From Paraburkholderia sp. BCC1884 (GTDB lineage Bacteria > Pseudomonadota > Gammaproteobacteria > Burkholderiales > Burkholderiaceae): 64,000 nt of DNA. Positions 16,734-26,700 of the stretch are shown piece by piece. The position numbers were made by a program, and so were the translations under genes. Under the pieces are notes generated by a model. That model worked only from the letters and a program-made list of their open reading frames with translations. It was not told where the DNA came from and made no database searches. Each line of letters begins with the position of its first letter. Positions within the stretch are counted from its first letter, which is position 1. The stretch is taken from contig NZ_CAAJGL010000068.1 of NCBI RefSeq assembly GCF_900996225.1, positions 496,001-560,000 of the forward strand, written 5' to 3'.

Positions 16734-17587
16734 TGCACGCGCAGGGCGCGGCACTCGCGGCGCATTCGCTGACGGTCGGCTATCGCGATCACGTCGTGCT
16801 GCACGATCTCGACCTCCGCATCGCCGCCGGACGCATCACGGCATTGTGCGGACCGAACGGCTGCGGCAAGAGTACGTTGTTGCGCACATTCGCCGGCTTG
16901 CAGCCGTCGCGCTCCGGCACGATCGAAGTCGACGGCAGGCCGCTCGCTTCGTATCGCCGCCGACAGCTGGCCCGCACGCTCACCATGCTCGCGCAATTCA
17001 ACCAGATTCCCGCCGGCTTGACGGTGCGCGAACTGGTGGCATATGGCCGTTATGCGCACGGCGGCTGGCTGCGCGGCATGTCTCGCGCGGACCACGCGGC
17101 GATCGACGAAGCGCTCGTCACCAGCGGTCTTGCCGGCGACGCCGCCCGCGACGTCGGCGCGCTTTCGGGTGGCGAGCGGCAACGCGCATGGATTGCGATG
17201 GCGCTCGCGCAACAGGCGCCGATCGTCCTGCTCGACGAGCCCACCACCTATCTCGACATCCATCATCAACTGGACATCTTGCGCGAACTGCGGCGCCTGA
17301 ACCGCGAGCGTGGCCTGACGATCGTGTGGGTGCTGCACGACCTGAATCAGGCGGCGGCCTATAGCGACGAGATCGTATTGATGCGGGCCGGGCGGATCAT
17401 CGCGCAAGGCTCGCCGGATGCAATGCTCGACCCGCATCATCTGAACGAGACGTTCAGCGTGCCGATGCTGAAGATCGCGCATCCGCAAACCGGAGCGCCC
17501 ATGTGCGTGCCCGCGTACGAAAGCAGCGACCTCGCGGCGTACGATAGGCGTGGTGAAGCCACGACCAGCAAGGGCCTCGCCGCATGA
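16730..17587 (+). CDS. orbC: Ferric-siderophore ABC transporter ATP-binding protein (FepC family)
   Basis: A 285-residue protein with Walker A GPNGCGKST (around residue 45), the signature LSGGERQRAWIAMALAQ, Walker B IVLLDEPTTYLDI and H-loop WVLHDLNQAA. It energises import of the ferric siderophore across the inner membrane with OrbD and OrbB. ATGA overlaps with orbG before it and orbD after it show tight translational coupling. Confidence 0.93.
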   Translation: MMHAQGAALAAHSLTVGYRDHVVLHDLDLRIAAGRITALCGPNGCGKSTLLRTFAGLQPSRSGTIEVDGRPLASYRRRQLARTLTMLAQFNQIPAGLTVRELVAYGRYAHGGWLRGMSRADHAAIDEALVTSGLAGDAARDVGALSGGERQRAWIAMALAQQAPIVLLDEPTTYLDIHHQLDILRELRRLNRERGLTIVWVLHDLNQAAAYSDEIVLMRAGRIIAQGSPDAMLDPHHLNETFSVPMLKIAHPQTGAPMCVPAYESSDLAAYDRRGEATTSKGLAA

Positions 17588-19692
17588 CGACGCTTGCCGC
17601 GCGCAAACGCCTGCGCCGCGATACGCCTTCGATTACGGGCAACCGTGCGGCCGCGAGCAACCGGGCCGGAGCGATAGGCGCGGCGCTGGTCGCTTTGATC
17701 TCCGTGGTTAGCGCGTTGCGTCTCGCGCCCGGCTTGCATGCGTGGCTCATCGCGCCCGCCCGCAGCGACGCGGCGCAACTGGCGAGCATTCTTCTATTCG
17801 ACCTGAGCGTGCCGCGCGTGCTCGCCGCGCTGGTGGCAGGCGCTTGCCTTGCCGTGGCGGGCGCATTGTTCCAGTCGCTCACGCGCAATCCGCTGGCGTC
17901 GCCTGATTTGCTCGGCATCACCGGCGGCGCGCAACTGGGCTTGCTTGCGGCAATGCTCGTGCCGTCGCTGGCGGGCGTGGCTTCCGTGCCGCTGCTGTTT
18001 GCATGCGGGCTCGGTGCGGCGGCATGCGTGTCCGCTGCAGCCGGCGGCTGGCGCGCGACGCCGTTGCGACTCGTGCTGGCAGGCAGCGTCTGCATGCTGC
18101 TGTTCTCTGCATTGACTACGTTGATTCTCGCGTTCTTCGAGCAGAGCATCGTCGGCGTGTCGTTGTGGGCGAGCGGTAGTCTCTATCAACCTGGCGCCGC
18201 CGGACTGAAGGTCGCCGCCAGCTGGCTCATCGTTCCGTTGATCGCCTTGCCGTTCGTGATTCGTCCGCTCGATCCGCTCGCGCTCGGCGACGACGCGGCG
18301 GCTGCCGCCGGCGTGCGCGTCGATGCCACGCGACTCGCGGCGCTCGTGGTCGCGGTCGGTTTCGCGAGTGTCGCGGTGAGTGTGGCAGGACCGCTGTCGT
18401 ATGTCGGGCTGATTGCGCCGAACCTGTTGCGGCAGATGCGTGGTGCGAAAGCCTCGCGCCTCGCCGCGCTGGTGCCGTTGTCCGCGTTGGTGGGCGGCGC
18501 GCTGGTGCTCGTCACCGATAGCGCCGTACAGGCACTCGATCTCGATGCGACGCTTTCCACAGGCGTGGCGATTGCCTTCGTCGGCACGCCGCTGATGCTC
18601 GCGATGATCCGCGGCGGCGCTGCATGGTCGGGCGCCTTGCATGCAGGCGAAGAACGCCGGGTGACGCGTACCGGTACACGTCTCGTGCGGAGGCTCGAAG
18701 CGTGGCCCTGGCCGCTGACGGCAACAGTCCTGAGCGTGCTCGCGGTCGTGATCGTCGTCGCAGGCGCGTCGTTTGGGCCGACCACGATCGGCTGGCATCG
18801 CTGGCTGGCCGTGCTCGATCAGCGTGATGCGCTTGCGCGGATGCTGGTCGATTTGCGGCTGCCGCGCCTGATCTGCGCGTTGCTGGCGGGCGCTTTGCTT
18901 GCCGCGAGCGGCGTGCTGATGCAGAGTATCGTGCGCAATCCGCTCGCAGGTCCTGAAGTGCTCGGAGTGACGCAAGGCGCGGGTTTCGCCACGCTCGCGG
19001 CGCTGGTGGTGTGGCCGCTTGCCTCGCATTCGACGCTGGCGCTGGCATCGCTCGTGGGCGGCGGCGTAACGCTAGTTTCGACGCTGCTGTTGAACCGCAA
19101 GCATCGGTACGCGCCATTGGCAGTTGCGCTTACCGGCATCGTGATCGGGACGCTGTGGACGACGCTGTCGCAATGGCTCATCACGCAGCAAAGCGTGCAG
19201 CCCGCGCGCTTCGTGGTGTGGCTGGTGGGCGGCACCTATGGGCGCAATTGGGGCGAAGTGACGACGTTGCTGCCGTGGTGCGCGCTCGCCTTGCCCGTGT
19301 TTGCGTTGCTGGCCCGTCCGCTCGATCTGCTCGCTTTGGGCGACGACCAGGCCGCCGCGCTCGGTTTGCCGATCGGCGTGTTGCGCCCGCTAGTGCTGGC
19401 CGTCGCAACGCTGGCTGCGTGTGCCGCGGTGGCCGCGGTGGGACCGGTGGGCTTCATTGGTTTGATGGCGCCGCATCTCGCGTCGATGTTGGGTGCACGT
19501 GCGCATCGAACGCGTTTGTGGTTGGCGGCCGCGTGCGGCGGGTTGGTGCTGGTGGCCGCCGACATCGGTGCGCGCACGCTGCTGGCGCCACGCGAAATTC
19601 CAGCGGGTGTGCTGACCGCGTTGATCGGCGCGCCGTATTTGCTCGCGCTGCTGATCGTGGAGGCAAGGCGCGAAAAGCGGGGCAAGCGATGA
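17584..19692 (+). CDS. orbD: Fused FecCD/FhuB-type iron-siderophore permease
   Basis: 702 residues, twice the length of a single FecCD permease. Two homologous halves each carry the signature LP(R)L..ALLAGA.LA.SG...Q...RNPLA.P..LG: first at RVLAALVAGACLAVAGALFQ...RNPLASPDLLGIT, second at RLICALLAGALLAASGVLMQ...RNPLAGPEVLGVT. The fusion means one polypeptide forms the whole channel, as in FhuB. The ATGA overlaps with orbC and orbF place it in the import operon. Confidence 0.92.
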   Translation: MTTLAARKRLRRDTPSITGNRAAASNRAGAIGAALVALISVVSALRLAPGLHAWLIAPARSDAAQLASILLFDLSVPRVLAALVAGACLAVAGALFQSLTRNPLASPDLLGITGGAQLGLLAAMLVPSLAGVASVPLLFACGLGAAACVSAAAGGWRATPLRLVLAGSVCMLLFSALTTLILAFFEQSIVGVSLWASGSLYQPGAAGLKVAASWLIVPLIALPFVIRPLDPLALGDDAAAAAGVRVDATRLAALVVAVGFASVAVSVAGPLSYVGLIAPNLLRQMRGAKASRLAALVPLSALVGGALVLVTDSAVQALDLDATLSTGVAIAFVGTPLMLAMIRGGAAWSGALHAGEERRVTRTGTRLVRRLEAWPWPLTATVLSVLAVVIVVAGASFGPTTIGWHRWLAVLDQRDALARMLVDLRLPRLICALLAGALLAASGVLMQSIVRNPLAGPEVLGVTQGAGFATLAALVVWPLASHSTLALASLVGGGVTLVSTLLLNRKHRYAPLAVALTGIVIGTLWTTLSQWLITQQSVQPARFVVWLVGGTYGRNWGEVTTLLPWCALALPVFALLARPLDLLALGDDQAAALGLPIGVLRPLVLAVATLAACAAVAAVGPVGFIGLMAPHLASMLGARAHRTRLWLAAACGGLVLVAADIGARTLLAPREIPAGVLTALIGAPYLLALLIVEARREKRGKR

Positions 19693-20528
19693 CCTGCCAC
19701 GCGGACCCCGTCTGGCTCGATGCCTCCGCGCCCAACGAGACCGCCCGCTGTTTCGCGGCCTTTGCGCCGGAGTCGATCGCACATTATCTCGAGCACGTGT
19801 GGCTCGGCGAACCGGGTCCGATGGACGAACCGACGCTTCTCGACGATACCGGTCGCACGATCGCAATCCCCGTCGCGGAGTTGGGTCAGCATCGCAACGT
19901 GCTACTCGACGCGATGGTGACGCTCTATGGCGGCGAGCGTGAGACGCATGCTCGTGCGCTGCTATCGCAATGGAGCAAGTATTACTTCGGCTTTGCCGCG
20001 ACGGCCGGCTTCGTGGCCGCGGCCGTGTTGCGTCGACCGCTCGTGATGGTGCCGCACACCACTTACGTCGTGCTACGCGATGGCTTGCCCGTTGCGCTCC
20101 ACCTCGCACGCGACGCACTGCGACCATTCGAAGAAAATCCCGCGCACCTTTATGCTCCACTCGTCGAGCATCTCGATACGGTGATCTCGACCTTGTGCGC
20201 GATGACGAAAATCGCGCCGCGGGTTTTGTGGAGCAACGCGGGCAATCTGCTCGACTATCTGTTCGAGCAATGCGCGCCGCAATACGACTTGTCGCGGGAC
20301 GCAGCGTGGTTATTCGGCCCGCTCGACGCGGCCGGCGAAGCCAATCCGCTACGCTTGCCCGTGCGCCAGGCCAAGCCGCGCGCCGCGAGCCTGCCGAACC
20401 CGTTCAGCGCGCGGCGTGTGTGCTGCGTACGTTACGAAATCCCTGGAGAGACGCAACTGTGTGGACGCTGCCCCCTGCTATTGACCATGAGCGATGCGCA
20501 GATCGCATTGCAGGCGGCCTCGGCTTGA
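19689..20528 (+). CDS. orbF: FhuF-like ferric siderophore reductase
   Basis: A 279-residue protein with the FhuF C-terminal 2Fe-2S ligand set C-C-x10-C-x2-C ([17 protein letters not shown]) at about residues 248-263. The preceding family region contains [17 protein letters not shown] and [19 protein letters not shown]. It reduces Fe(III) from the imported hydroxamate complex in the cytoplasm to release iron. The start ATG at 19689 overlaps the orbD stop; the sequence before it in frame is not FhuF-like. Confidence 0.92.
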   Translation: MTCHADPVWLDASAPNETARCFAAFAPESIAHYLEHVWLGEPGPMDEPTLLDDTGRTIAIPVAELGQHRNVLLDAMVTLYGGERETHARALLSQWSKYYFGFAATAGFVAAAVLRRPLVMVPHTTYVVLRDGLPVALHLARDALRPFEENPAHLYAPLVEHLDTVISTLCAMTKIAPRVLWSNAGNLLDYLFEQCAPQYDLSRDAAWLFGPLDAAGEANPLRLPVRQAKPRAASLPNPFSARRVCCVRYEIPGETQLCGRCPLLLTMSDAQIALQAASA

Positions 20529-21610
20529 CGCCGTCGCGGTACTGCGCGAAACACACGGCCCGTTTCAGGCGGCTTTGCATGGCTGCGGCGGTGACGAGCG
20601 CTTTACTCTCCGGTGTATCCGCGTTTGCGCAAACCGGCGCCGTACAGGTGGCCGCTTCGATCGATCCGGTGGTCACGCAAGAGCAGATGCAGCCGCGAGC
20701 CTGCACGCCAGCCGCCGACAACCCGATCGTCTCGCAGGCCAGTCCGTCGCTGCCCGCGCAGCCCAGGCGCATCGTCGTACTCGAATTCATGTTCGCCGAA
20801 GATCTCGCCGCGCTAGGCATCACGCCGGTCGGCATGGCCGATCCCGGGTCCTACCCGGTTTGGATCGGCTACGACAATGCGCGTCTCGCTTCGGTGCCGG
20901 ATATCGGTACGCGCCAGGAACCGAGCCTCGAAGCAATCGCGGCGGCCAAACCGGATCTCATCATCGGTGTCGGCTTGCGCCATGCGCCGATTTTCGCGGC
21001 GCTCGAACGGATCGCGCCGACGGTGCTGTTCCAATACGGTCCAGGCTTGAGCGACGACGGCGCCCACACCACGCAACTCGATTGGGGCCGCAAGATTTTT
21101 CGCACTGTCGGCTGCCTGACCGGGCGTGAAGCCCAGGCACGCGCCGTCGAAGCCAGGGTCGATGCAGGTCTCGCACGCGACGCGCAACGCCTCGCCCACG
21201 CAGGTCGCCGTGGCGAGCAGGTGGCGTGGTTGCAGGAGCTGGGCTTGCCGGATCGCTATTGGGCGTTCACCGGCAACAGCACGGCGGGCGGTGTCGCGAA
21301 GGCGCTCGGCCTCGGCATCTGGCCGCCTGAAGCGACACGCGAAGGCACGGGCTATGTGAGTTCAGAAGATCTGCTGAAGCAGCCGAAGCTGACGGTGTTG
21401 TTCGTCAGCGCAACGGATAAGGACGTACCGCTTGCCGGCAAGCTGGACTCGCCGATCTGGCGTTTCGTGCCGGCCCGCCGTGCGGGACGCGTCGGTCTGG
21501 TCGAGCGCAACATCTGGGGCTTTGGCGGACCGATGTCGGCGTGGCGGCTTGCCGATACCATGACCGACGCTGTACTGGCGTTGCCAGCGCCTGCAGATAC
21601 CGGCAGGTAA
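20525..21610 (+). CDS. orbB: Periplasmic ferric-siderophore-binding protein (FhuD/FepB family)
   Basis: 361 residues if translation starts at the TTG overlapping the orbF stop (TTGA). The first ATG is at 20579. The TTG start gives a proper signal peptide with a basic n-region (RFRR) before the hydrophobic core [18 protein letters not shown], so I prefer it. The mature part is the type III periplasmic binding fold: [44 protein letters not shown], and a long central helix. It carries the ferric siderophore from the TonB receptor to OrbD. It is the last gene of the operon. Confidence 0.88.
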   Translation: MTPSRYCAKHTARFRRLCMAAAVTSALLSGVSAFAQTGAVQVAASIDPVVTQEQMQPRACTPAADNPIVSQASPSLPAQPRRIVVLEFMFAEDLAALGITPVGMADPGSYPVWIGYDNARLASVPDIGTRQEPSLEAIAAAKPDLIIGVGLRHAPIFAALERIAPTVLFQYGPGLSDDGAHTTQLDWGRKIFRTVGCLTGREAQARAVEARVDAGLARDAQRLAHAGRRGEQVAWLQELGLPDRYWAFTGNSTAGGVAKALGLGIWPPEATREGTGYVSSEDLLKQPKLTVLFVSATDKDVPLAGKLDSPIWRFVPARRAGRVGLVERNIWGFGGPMSAWRLADTMTDAVLALPAPADTGR

Positions 21611-21637
21611 AAAGCGCAAGCCTCGTCTGTCCGCGCG

Positions 21638-21669
21638 CTGAAGCGCCGCAAATGTGCGCGGCGCTTCAG
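21638..21669. terminator. Bidirectional hairpin between convergent orbB and orbE
   Basis: CTGAAGCGCCGC (21638-21649) pairs perfectly with GCGGCGCTTCAG (21658-21669) around an 8-base loop. It lies between two converging stop codons, 28 bases after orbB and 15 before the orbE stop. There is no strong U-tract on either strand. Confidence 0.7.
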
Positions 21670-21683
21670 TCGATCACCGCTCT

Positions 21684-23450
21684 TCATCCCACGGTGCCGT
21701 TAGCCATCGCCGGATCGCGCACGACCTGCGCCGAGCCCTGCGTCTCGCTGACGATGCTGCCGTTATCGAGCTTCAACACGCGATCTGCGAGATGGAAGTA
21801 ACGGTCGTCGTGGCTGATGACCAGCACCGTCTTGCCGCGCGATTGCAACTCCGGTAGCAGTTGTTCGTAAAACACCGCCTTGAACTGCGGGTCCTGATCG
21901 GCGGCCCATTCGTCGAACAGATAGAACGGCCGGTCTTCCAGATACGCGACCACCAGCGCAAGCCGTTTGCGCTGACCGGTCGATAGCGCGCGTGTCGAGA
22001 ACGCGCCGTTCACCACCTGAACCTTGTGATCCAGCGCGAGCTTCGCCACCAGCGCGTTGGCGCGAGCGTCGGCTTGCGCACGCGAGGCATCGTTTGGATC
22101 GACGATGCCGAGCAAGGCATCGAACAGGTGGAAGTCGTTGAACACGGCGGTGAAGCGCTGCCGGTACGCGGCTCGCTCCACCAGGCCAATCGGCTTGCCA
22201 TCCAGTTCGATCGTGCCGTCCTCGGGTTCGTACAGGCCCGTGATGACCTTCGCGAGCGTCGTCTTGCCGCTGCCGTTGCCCCCGACGATGAACACCAGCT
22301 CGCCCGGCCTGAAGGTCAGGTTGACCGGCCCGACGCGGAACATCCGCTCATCGCGTTCGTGGAAGTACGAATGTGTGACATCGCGCAGCGTGAGCGTTCG
22401 ATACGGCTCGTGCGACGCATGTTCGTCCGGCGGCGGCACGGTGAGCAGCGCGCCGAATTCGGCCATCACTTTCTCGATCCGGTCGAGCGAGACACGCGCG
22501 GCGTTGAGCGTCGGCACATTGTTGAGCAAACCGTCGAGCGGCAGCAGCATGAACAGGAATACCACGACATAACCCGACGCCGACGGCGCATCCGCATGCA
22601 CGCCCAGCGCAGGCCAGAACGCGGCGACGCCTAAAAACACATAGAAGAGAAACACGATCCAGCCGACGCCCACCGCATACGCACTGAACGCCTGCCGCCG
22701 ATGATCGCGGACTTCGTCGATTGCCGAGCCGAGCTGGCCCTCGACGAATTGGCGCGAGCGCGCCTGATGCAGCTTCAGTTCCTTGGCGCCGGTGAAGAGC
22801 GCGCCGAGATAGCCGAACAGTTTGTCCTGCGAGCGCCCGGCGGCTTCGAGCGAGGCGATCGCGCGCTTGTCGCCGGCGTGATAGCCGAACGAGCCGACGA
22901 GGATCGCCGCCACCGCCAGCAGGCACACCGGCCACGACAGCCACGCCAGGTAACCGAGGCAACCGAACACGATCGAGCCGTGCATCACCAGATTGGGCAG
23001 CGCGAAGAACAGCATCGAGACGTTGGTCGCGTCGTCGGTCAGTACCGACTGCACGGGCGCCGCGCCGATGCGCTCGACATCGCGCAACTCGGCCTCGGCG
23101 ACGCGTTTGGCAACGTGTTCGCGCAACTGCGCCATGGTGTCCTGTGACAGCCGTGCGAACAGCACGCCGGTGATCACTCGCGTGACGAGCGCGATCACCG
23201 CGCACAAGGCGAACCGCAACGCGAGCGACATATCGGCCACGCCCGCTTGCGACAGCGCCCGGCTCAAGGTCGCGACCAGCAAGACGCTGGCGATGCCGTT
23301 CAGCACGCAGGCGCTCAGGGCAATCGCAAACGCGCCGCGCGAACGCTTGAGCAGCGCAACGATCAGGCGCATGGCGGGTTTGCCCGGCGCGGTGGAAGGG
23401 GGTGAGGCGGACGAGGATGGCGCGTCGTGGCGCTCGTTGGCAGCGGTCAT
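21684..23450 (-). CDS. orbE: Cyclic-peptide-type ABC exporter (fused TMD-NBD), siderophore export
   Basis: A 588-residue half-transporter of the PvdE/SyrD cyclic peptide exporter family. Six hydrophobic segments span about residues 25-330. They are followed by an ATPase domain with Walker A IVGGNGSGKTTLAKVI, the signature-equivalent ALSTGQRKRLALVVAYLEDRPFYLFDEWAADQDP (LSTGQ and DEWAADQDP are typical of PvdE-like proteins), and H-loop LVISHDDRYF. It exports the siderophore or its precursor to the periplasm. The ATG at 23450 is preferred over a TTG 75 bases upstream. It is transcribed divergently from orbI from its own OrbS-type promoter. Confidence 0.9.
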   Translation of the reverse strand: MTAANERHDAPSSSASPPSTAPGKPAMRLIVALLKRSRGAFAIALSACVLNGIASVLLVATLSRALSQAGVADMSLALRFALCAVIALVTRVITGVLFARLSQDTMAQLREHVAKRVAEAELRDVERIGAAPVQSVLTDDATNVSMLFFALPNLVMHGSIVFGCLGYLAWLSWPVCLLAVAAILVGSFGYHAGDKRAIASLEAAGRSQDKLFGYLGALFTGAKELKLHQARSRQFVEGQLGSAIDEVRDHRRQAFSAYAVGVGWIVFLFYVFLGVAAFWPALGVHADAPSASGYVVVFLFMLLPLDGLLNNVPTLNAARVSLDRIEKVMAEFGALLTVPPPDEHASHEPYRTLTLRDVTHSYFHERDERMFRVGPVNLTFRPGELVFIVGGNGSGKTTLAKVITGLYEPEDGTIELDGKPIGLVERAAYRQRFTAVFNDFHLFDALLGIVDPNDASRAQADARANALVAKLALDHKVQVVNGAFSTRALSTGQRKRLALVVAYLEDRPFYLFDEWAADQDPQFKAVFYEQLLPELQSRGKTVLVISHDDRYFHLADRVLKLDNGSIVSETQGSAQVVRDPAMANGTVG

Positions 23451-23547
23451 CGGCAATGAATGGCAGTGGGTCGCAATGGATCGGCGAACGGCCGCGCAGT
23501 CACGCGGTCGTTCAGCGGGACGCAAAGACGCGCCCCTCGTTTTGATA

Positions 23548-23572
23548 GACGGATGGGCAAGCCAAACATTTA
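23548..23572 (-). promoter_or_regulatory. OrbS-type promoter for orbE
   Basis: On the minus strand TAAA (23572-23569), 17-base spacer, CGTC (23551-23548). The geometry is identical to the two plus-strand OrbS-type promoters. It places the transcription start roughly 90 bases before the orbE ATG at 23450. Confidence 0.72.
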
Positions 23573-23642
23573 CCGTTGACTTGCGGGGTCTTCCCCATCC
23601 CCGTCAAAAAACAATGCACTCCGAATAATACGTAACGTGCGG

Positions 23643-23667
23643 TAAAAATTCGCGGGCGCGGTTCGTC
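23643..23667 (+). promoter_or_regulatory. OrbS-type promoter for orbI-orbJ-pvdA-pvdF
   Basis: TAAA (23643-23646), 17-base spacer, CGTC (23664-23667), about 65 bases before the orbI start. It lies back to back with the orbE promoter, with 70 bases between the two -35 elements. Confidence 0.75.
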
Positions 23668-23731
23668 ACACCAGTGAAGCGGCCCATTGCGGCCCGCGAC
23701 TCGACCCAAGCGGTCAGTTCTAACGGATTCG

Positions 23732-26700
23732 ATGCCCATGACGAGCTTCCCGATTGCCTTGCACCACCAGATTCGCGCGATGGCGCGACTCGACCCCGAT
23801 GCGCCCGCGCTAGCATCGTTCACGCCGCACACCGTGCGATTGACGCGCGGTGAACTGGACTATCGTGCGGCACGGCTCGCTGCGCAACTGAAGGGGGCGG
23901 GTGTGAGCGACGAGGTACGAGTCGGCGTCTGCGTGGCGCGCTCGTGTGATCTTTTCGTCGCATTGCTGGCCGTGTTGAAAGCGGGCGGCGTGTTCGTCGC
24001 GCTCGATCCGCGTCATCCTGCTGCGCGCCTCGATTGGGTGACGCGTGATGCGGGTCTCGTGCATGGCATTGTCGACGGTTCTGCCGATGCCGCGATGCGG
24101 GCGCGCTTCGCACGATGCTTCGACGTTGCTGCCGCTGTTGCGACGGATAACGGGGCGATGCGTGTTGATGAGGAGGATGTGTTGGCTCATCCGCGCGCTG
24201 CCGCGTACATGATCTATACGTCCGGTTCGACCGGCACGCCGAAAGCCGTCGCCGTCGAACACGGTCCGCTTGCCGCGCATGGCGCGGCGCTCGCCGAGTG
24301 CTTGCCGATCCACGCGAGCGATCGCGTGCTGCATTTCGCGTCGGTGAATTTCGACGTGTCGATCGAAGCGTGGCTGGTGCCGCTCGCGGTCGGTGGCAGC
24401 GTCGTGATCAGCGATCCGCCGCCCTTTTCCCCCGAGGCCACGCATGCTTTCATGCTGCGCGAAGGCATTACAAATACGACGATTCCGCCGGCCTATTTGC
24501 GCGAGTTCGCGAACGTTTGCGCACGTCTTGGCGTGCCGCCTTCGTTACGCACGCTGCTGTTCGGCGGCGAGGCGATGTCGCAGGACAGCTTCGATGAGAT
24601 TCGACGAGTGTTTCCGTCGCTGCGTCTCGTCAACGGTTATGGACCGACCGAGGCCGTGATCTCGCCGATGCTGTGGCCAGTCGATCCTGATACGACCGCG
24701 CCGCTCGAAGCAGGCAACGGCTTTGCCTCGCTGCCGATCGGCTGGCCGATCGGACGCCGCGTGGCGCGGGTCGCGAATGCGCAGCAAGCGGGGGAGGCAG
24801 GCGAGTTGCTGCTAGGTGGCGTGTGCCTGGCACGCGGCTACCACGGTCGTCCGGCGCTGACCGCCGAACGTTTTTTGCCGGACGCGGACGGCGAACCCGG
24901 CGAGCGCATCTATTCCACGGGTGACCTGGCGCGCGAGCGGACCGATGGTTCGTTCGATTATCTCGGCCGTCTCGACGATCAGGTGCAGGTGCGTGGCGTG
25001 CGCGTAGAACCGGGCGAAGTCGCGGCGTGTCTGCTCACGCATCCAGCCGTCGCCGACGCGGGCGTGCTGGCCGATACGGCTCAAGGCAGAACGCAATTGA
25101 TCGCTTGCGTCGTATTGCGTGAAGCCACCGACGATAACGCGTTGCAGACGCATCTTGCCGCGCATTTGCCGCAAGCGTGGCTGCCGCATCGTCTGGCGCG
25201 GTTCGAGCGCCTGCCTTATACGATGAACGGTAAGCTCGATCGCGCGGCGTTACGCGAGCGGGTTGCCGCATCGCCCGTTGTCGTCGACGACATTCATATT
25301 GCGCCGCGAACGCCGACCGAAACGCGCCTCGCCCGGCTCTGGCAAACGTTGCTGAACGACTCCGCACCGATGGGCTGCGCCGATCGTTTCTTCGTCCGCG
25401 GCGGCGACTCGCTCGCGGCGATGCAACTACAAGCTGCGATTCGCATCGAGTGGCGCGTGAACCTCAGGCTCGATGTGTTGTTCGACGATCAACCGCTGGA
25501 AACGTTGGCCAACCTGATCGACGGCAGCGAGCGCGAGGCGACGGAGAACGCGTTGCCCATCGTCGTTTTGCCAAGTAAAGGCGACACGCCGTTTGTCGAT
25601 CGCGCGGCGTCGTTCGCACAGCAGCGTTTCTGGGTGCTCGCACACACTCAGGACGCGGGCGCGGCGTATCACGTTGCCGTGCAATGGGATGTGCGGGGCG
25701 CTCTGGATATCGTCATCTTGCAAAGCGCGCTCGATACTTTGATCGAACGGCACCAAGCGTGGCGGACCACGTTGGTCGAATCCGATGATGGCCTCGTCAT
25801 GCAGCGCATTCATGCGCGGTTGCCAGTGACGTTAAGTCTGATCGATCTACGCGAAGGCAGTGATGCCCAACGCACAACGCGACTCGCGGAATTGACCGGT
25901 CTGCAGGTCGGCGCGCCTTTCGATCTGTCGAATGGCCCGTTGGTGCGGGCCGCTTTAGTCGCGCTCACGAACGATACGCAGCGCTTCCTGCTGACCACGC
26001 ATCATTCGATCAGCGATGGCTGGAGTTCGCGCTGCGCCTTTGACGAGTTGCGGACGATCTACACCGCGCTTGCAACGCGGACCACGGCGCAACTGCCCGA
26101 GTTGACGCTGCAATATGCGGATTACGCGCAATGGCAGCGTGACTGCCTCGCGGCGGGCGAGGGCGAGCGCCAGCTTGCTTACTGGCGCGACGCCTTGCGC
26201 GACGCACCGGAATCGCCAGCCTTGCCGCTTGACCGGCTCCGCTCGCGCGAACACGACTATCGCGGCGGCCGCCTCTCACTGCGTCTGCCGGTCGCACTTT
26301 CCGAGGCCGTGCGCGACACGGCGCGCCGCGCGCAAGGTTCGTCTTTCACCGTGCTGCTGGCTGCCTTCGACGCGTGGCTTTATCGACTGACGGGAGCCAC
26401 CGACATCGTGGTGGCCGCGCCGGTTGCGCATCGGCAACGCGCTGAAACCGCCCCGTTGTTAGGTCTCTTTCTCAACACGCTGGCATTGCGCGCGCGCGTC
26501 TCGCCCGATCAATCTTTTGCGACCTTGCATGGCAGTGTGCGTCGCTCCGCGCTCGATGCCTTCGCTCATCAGGACGTGCCTTTCGATCAGGTGCTCGACG
26601 CCGTCAGCCCGCCGGTGCGACGCGGCGATGCATGGCTCAAGCTCAAGTTCGCGCAACAGTTCGATCTGGCCTTGTCGGCGGAATTGCCGGGGGCGTCGGT

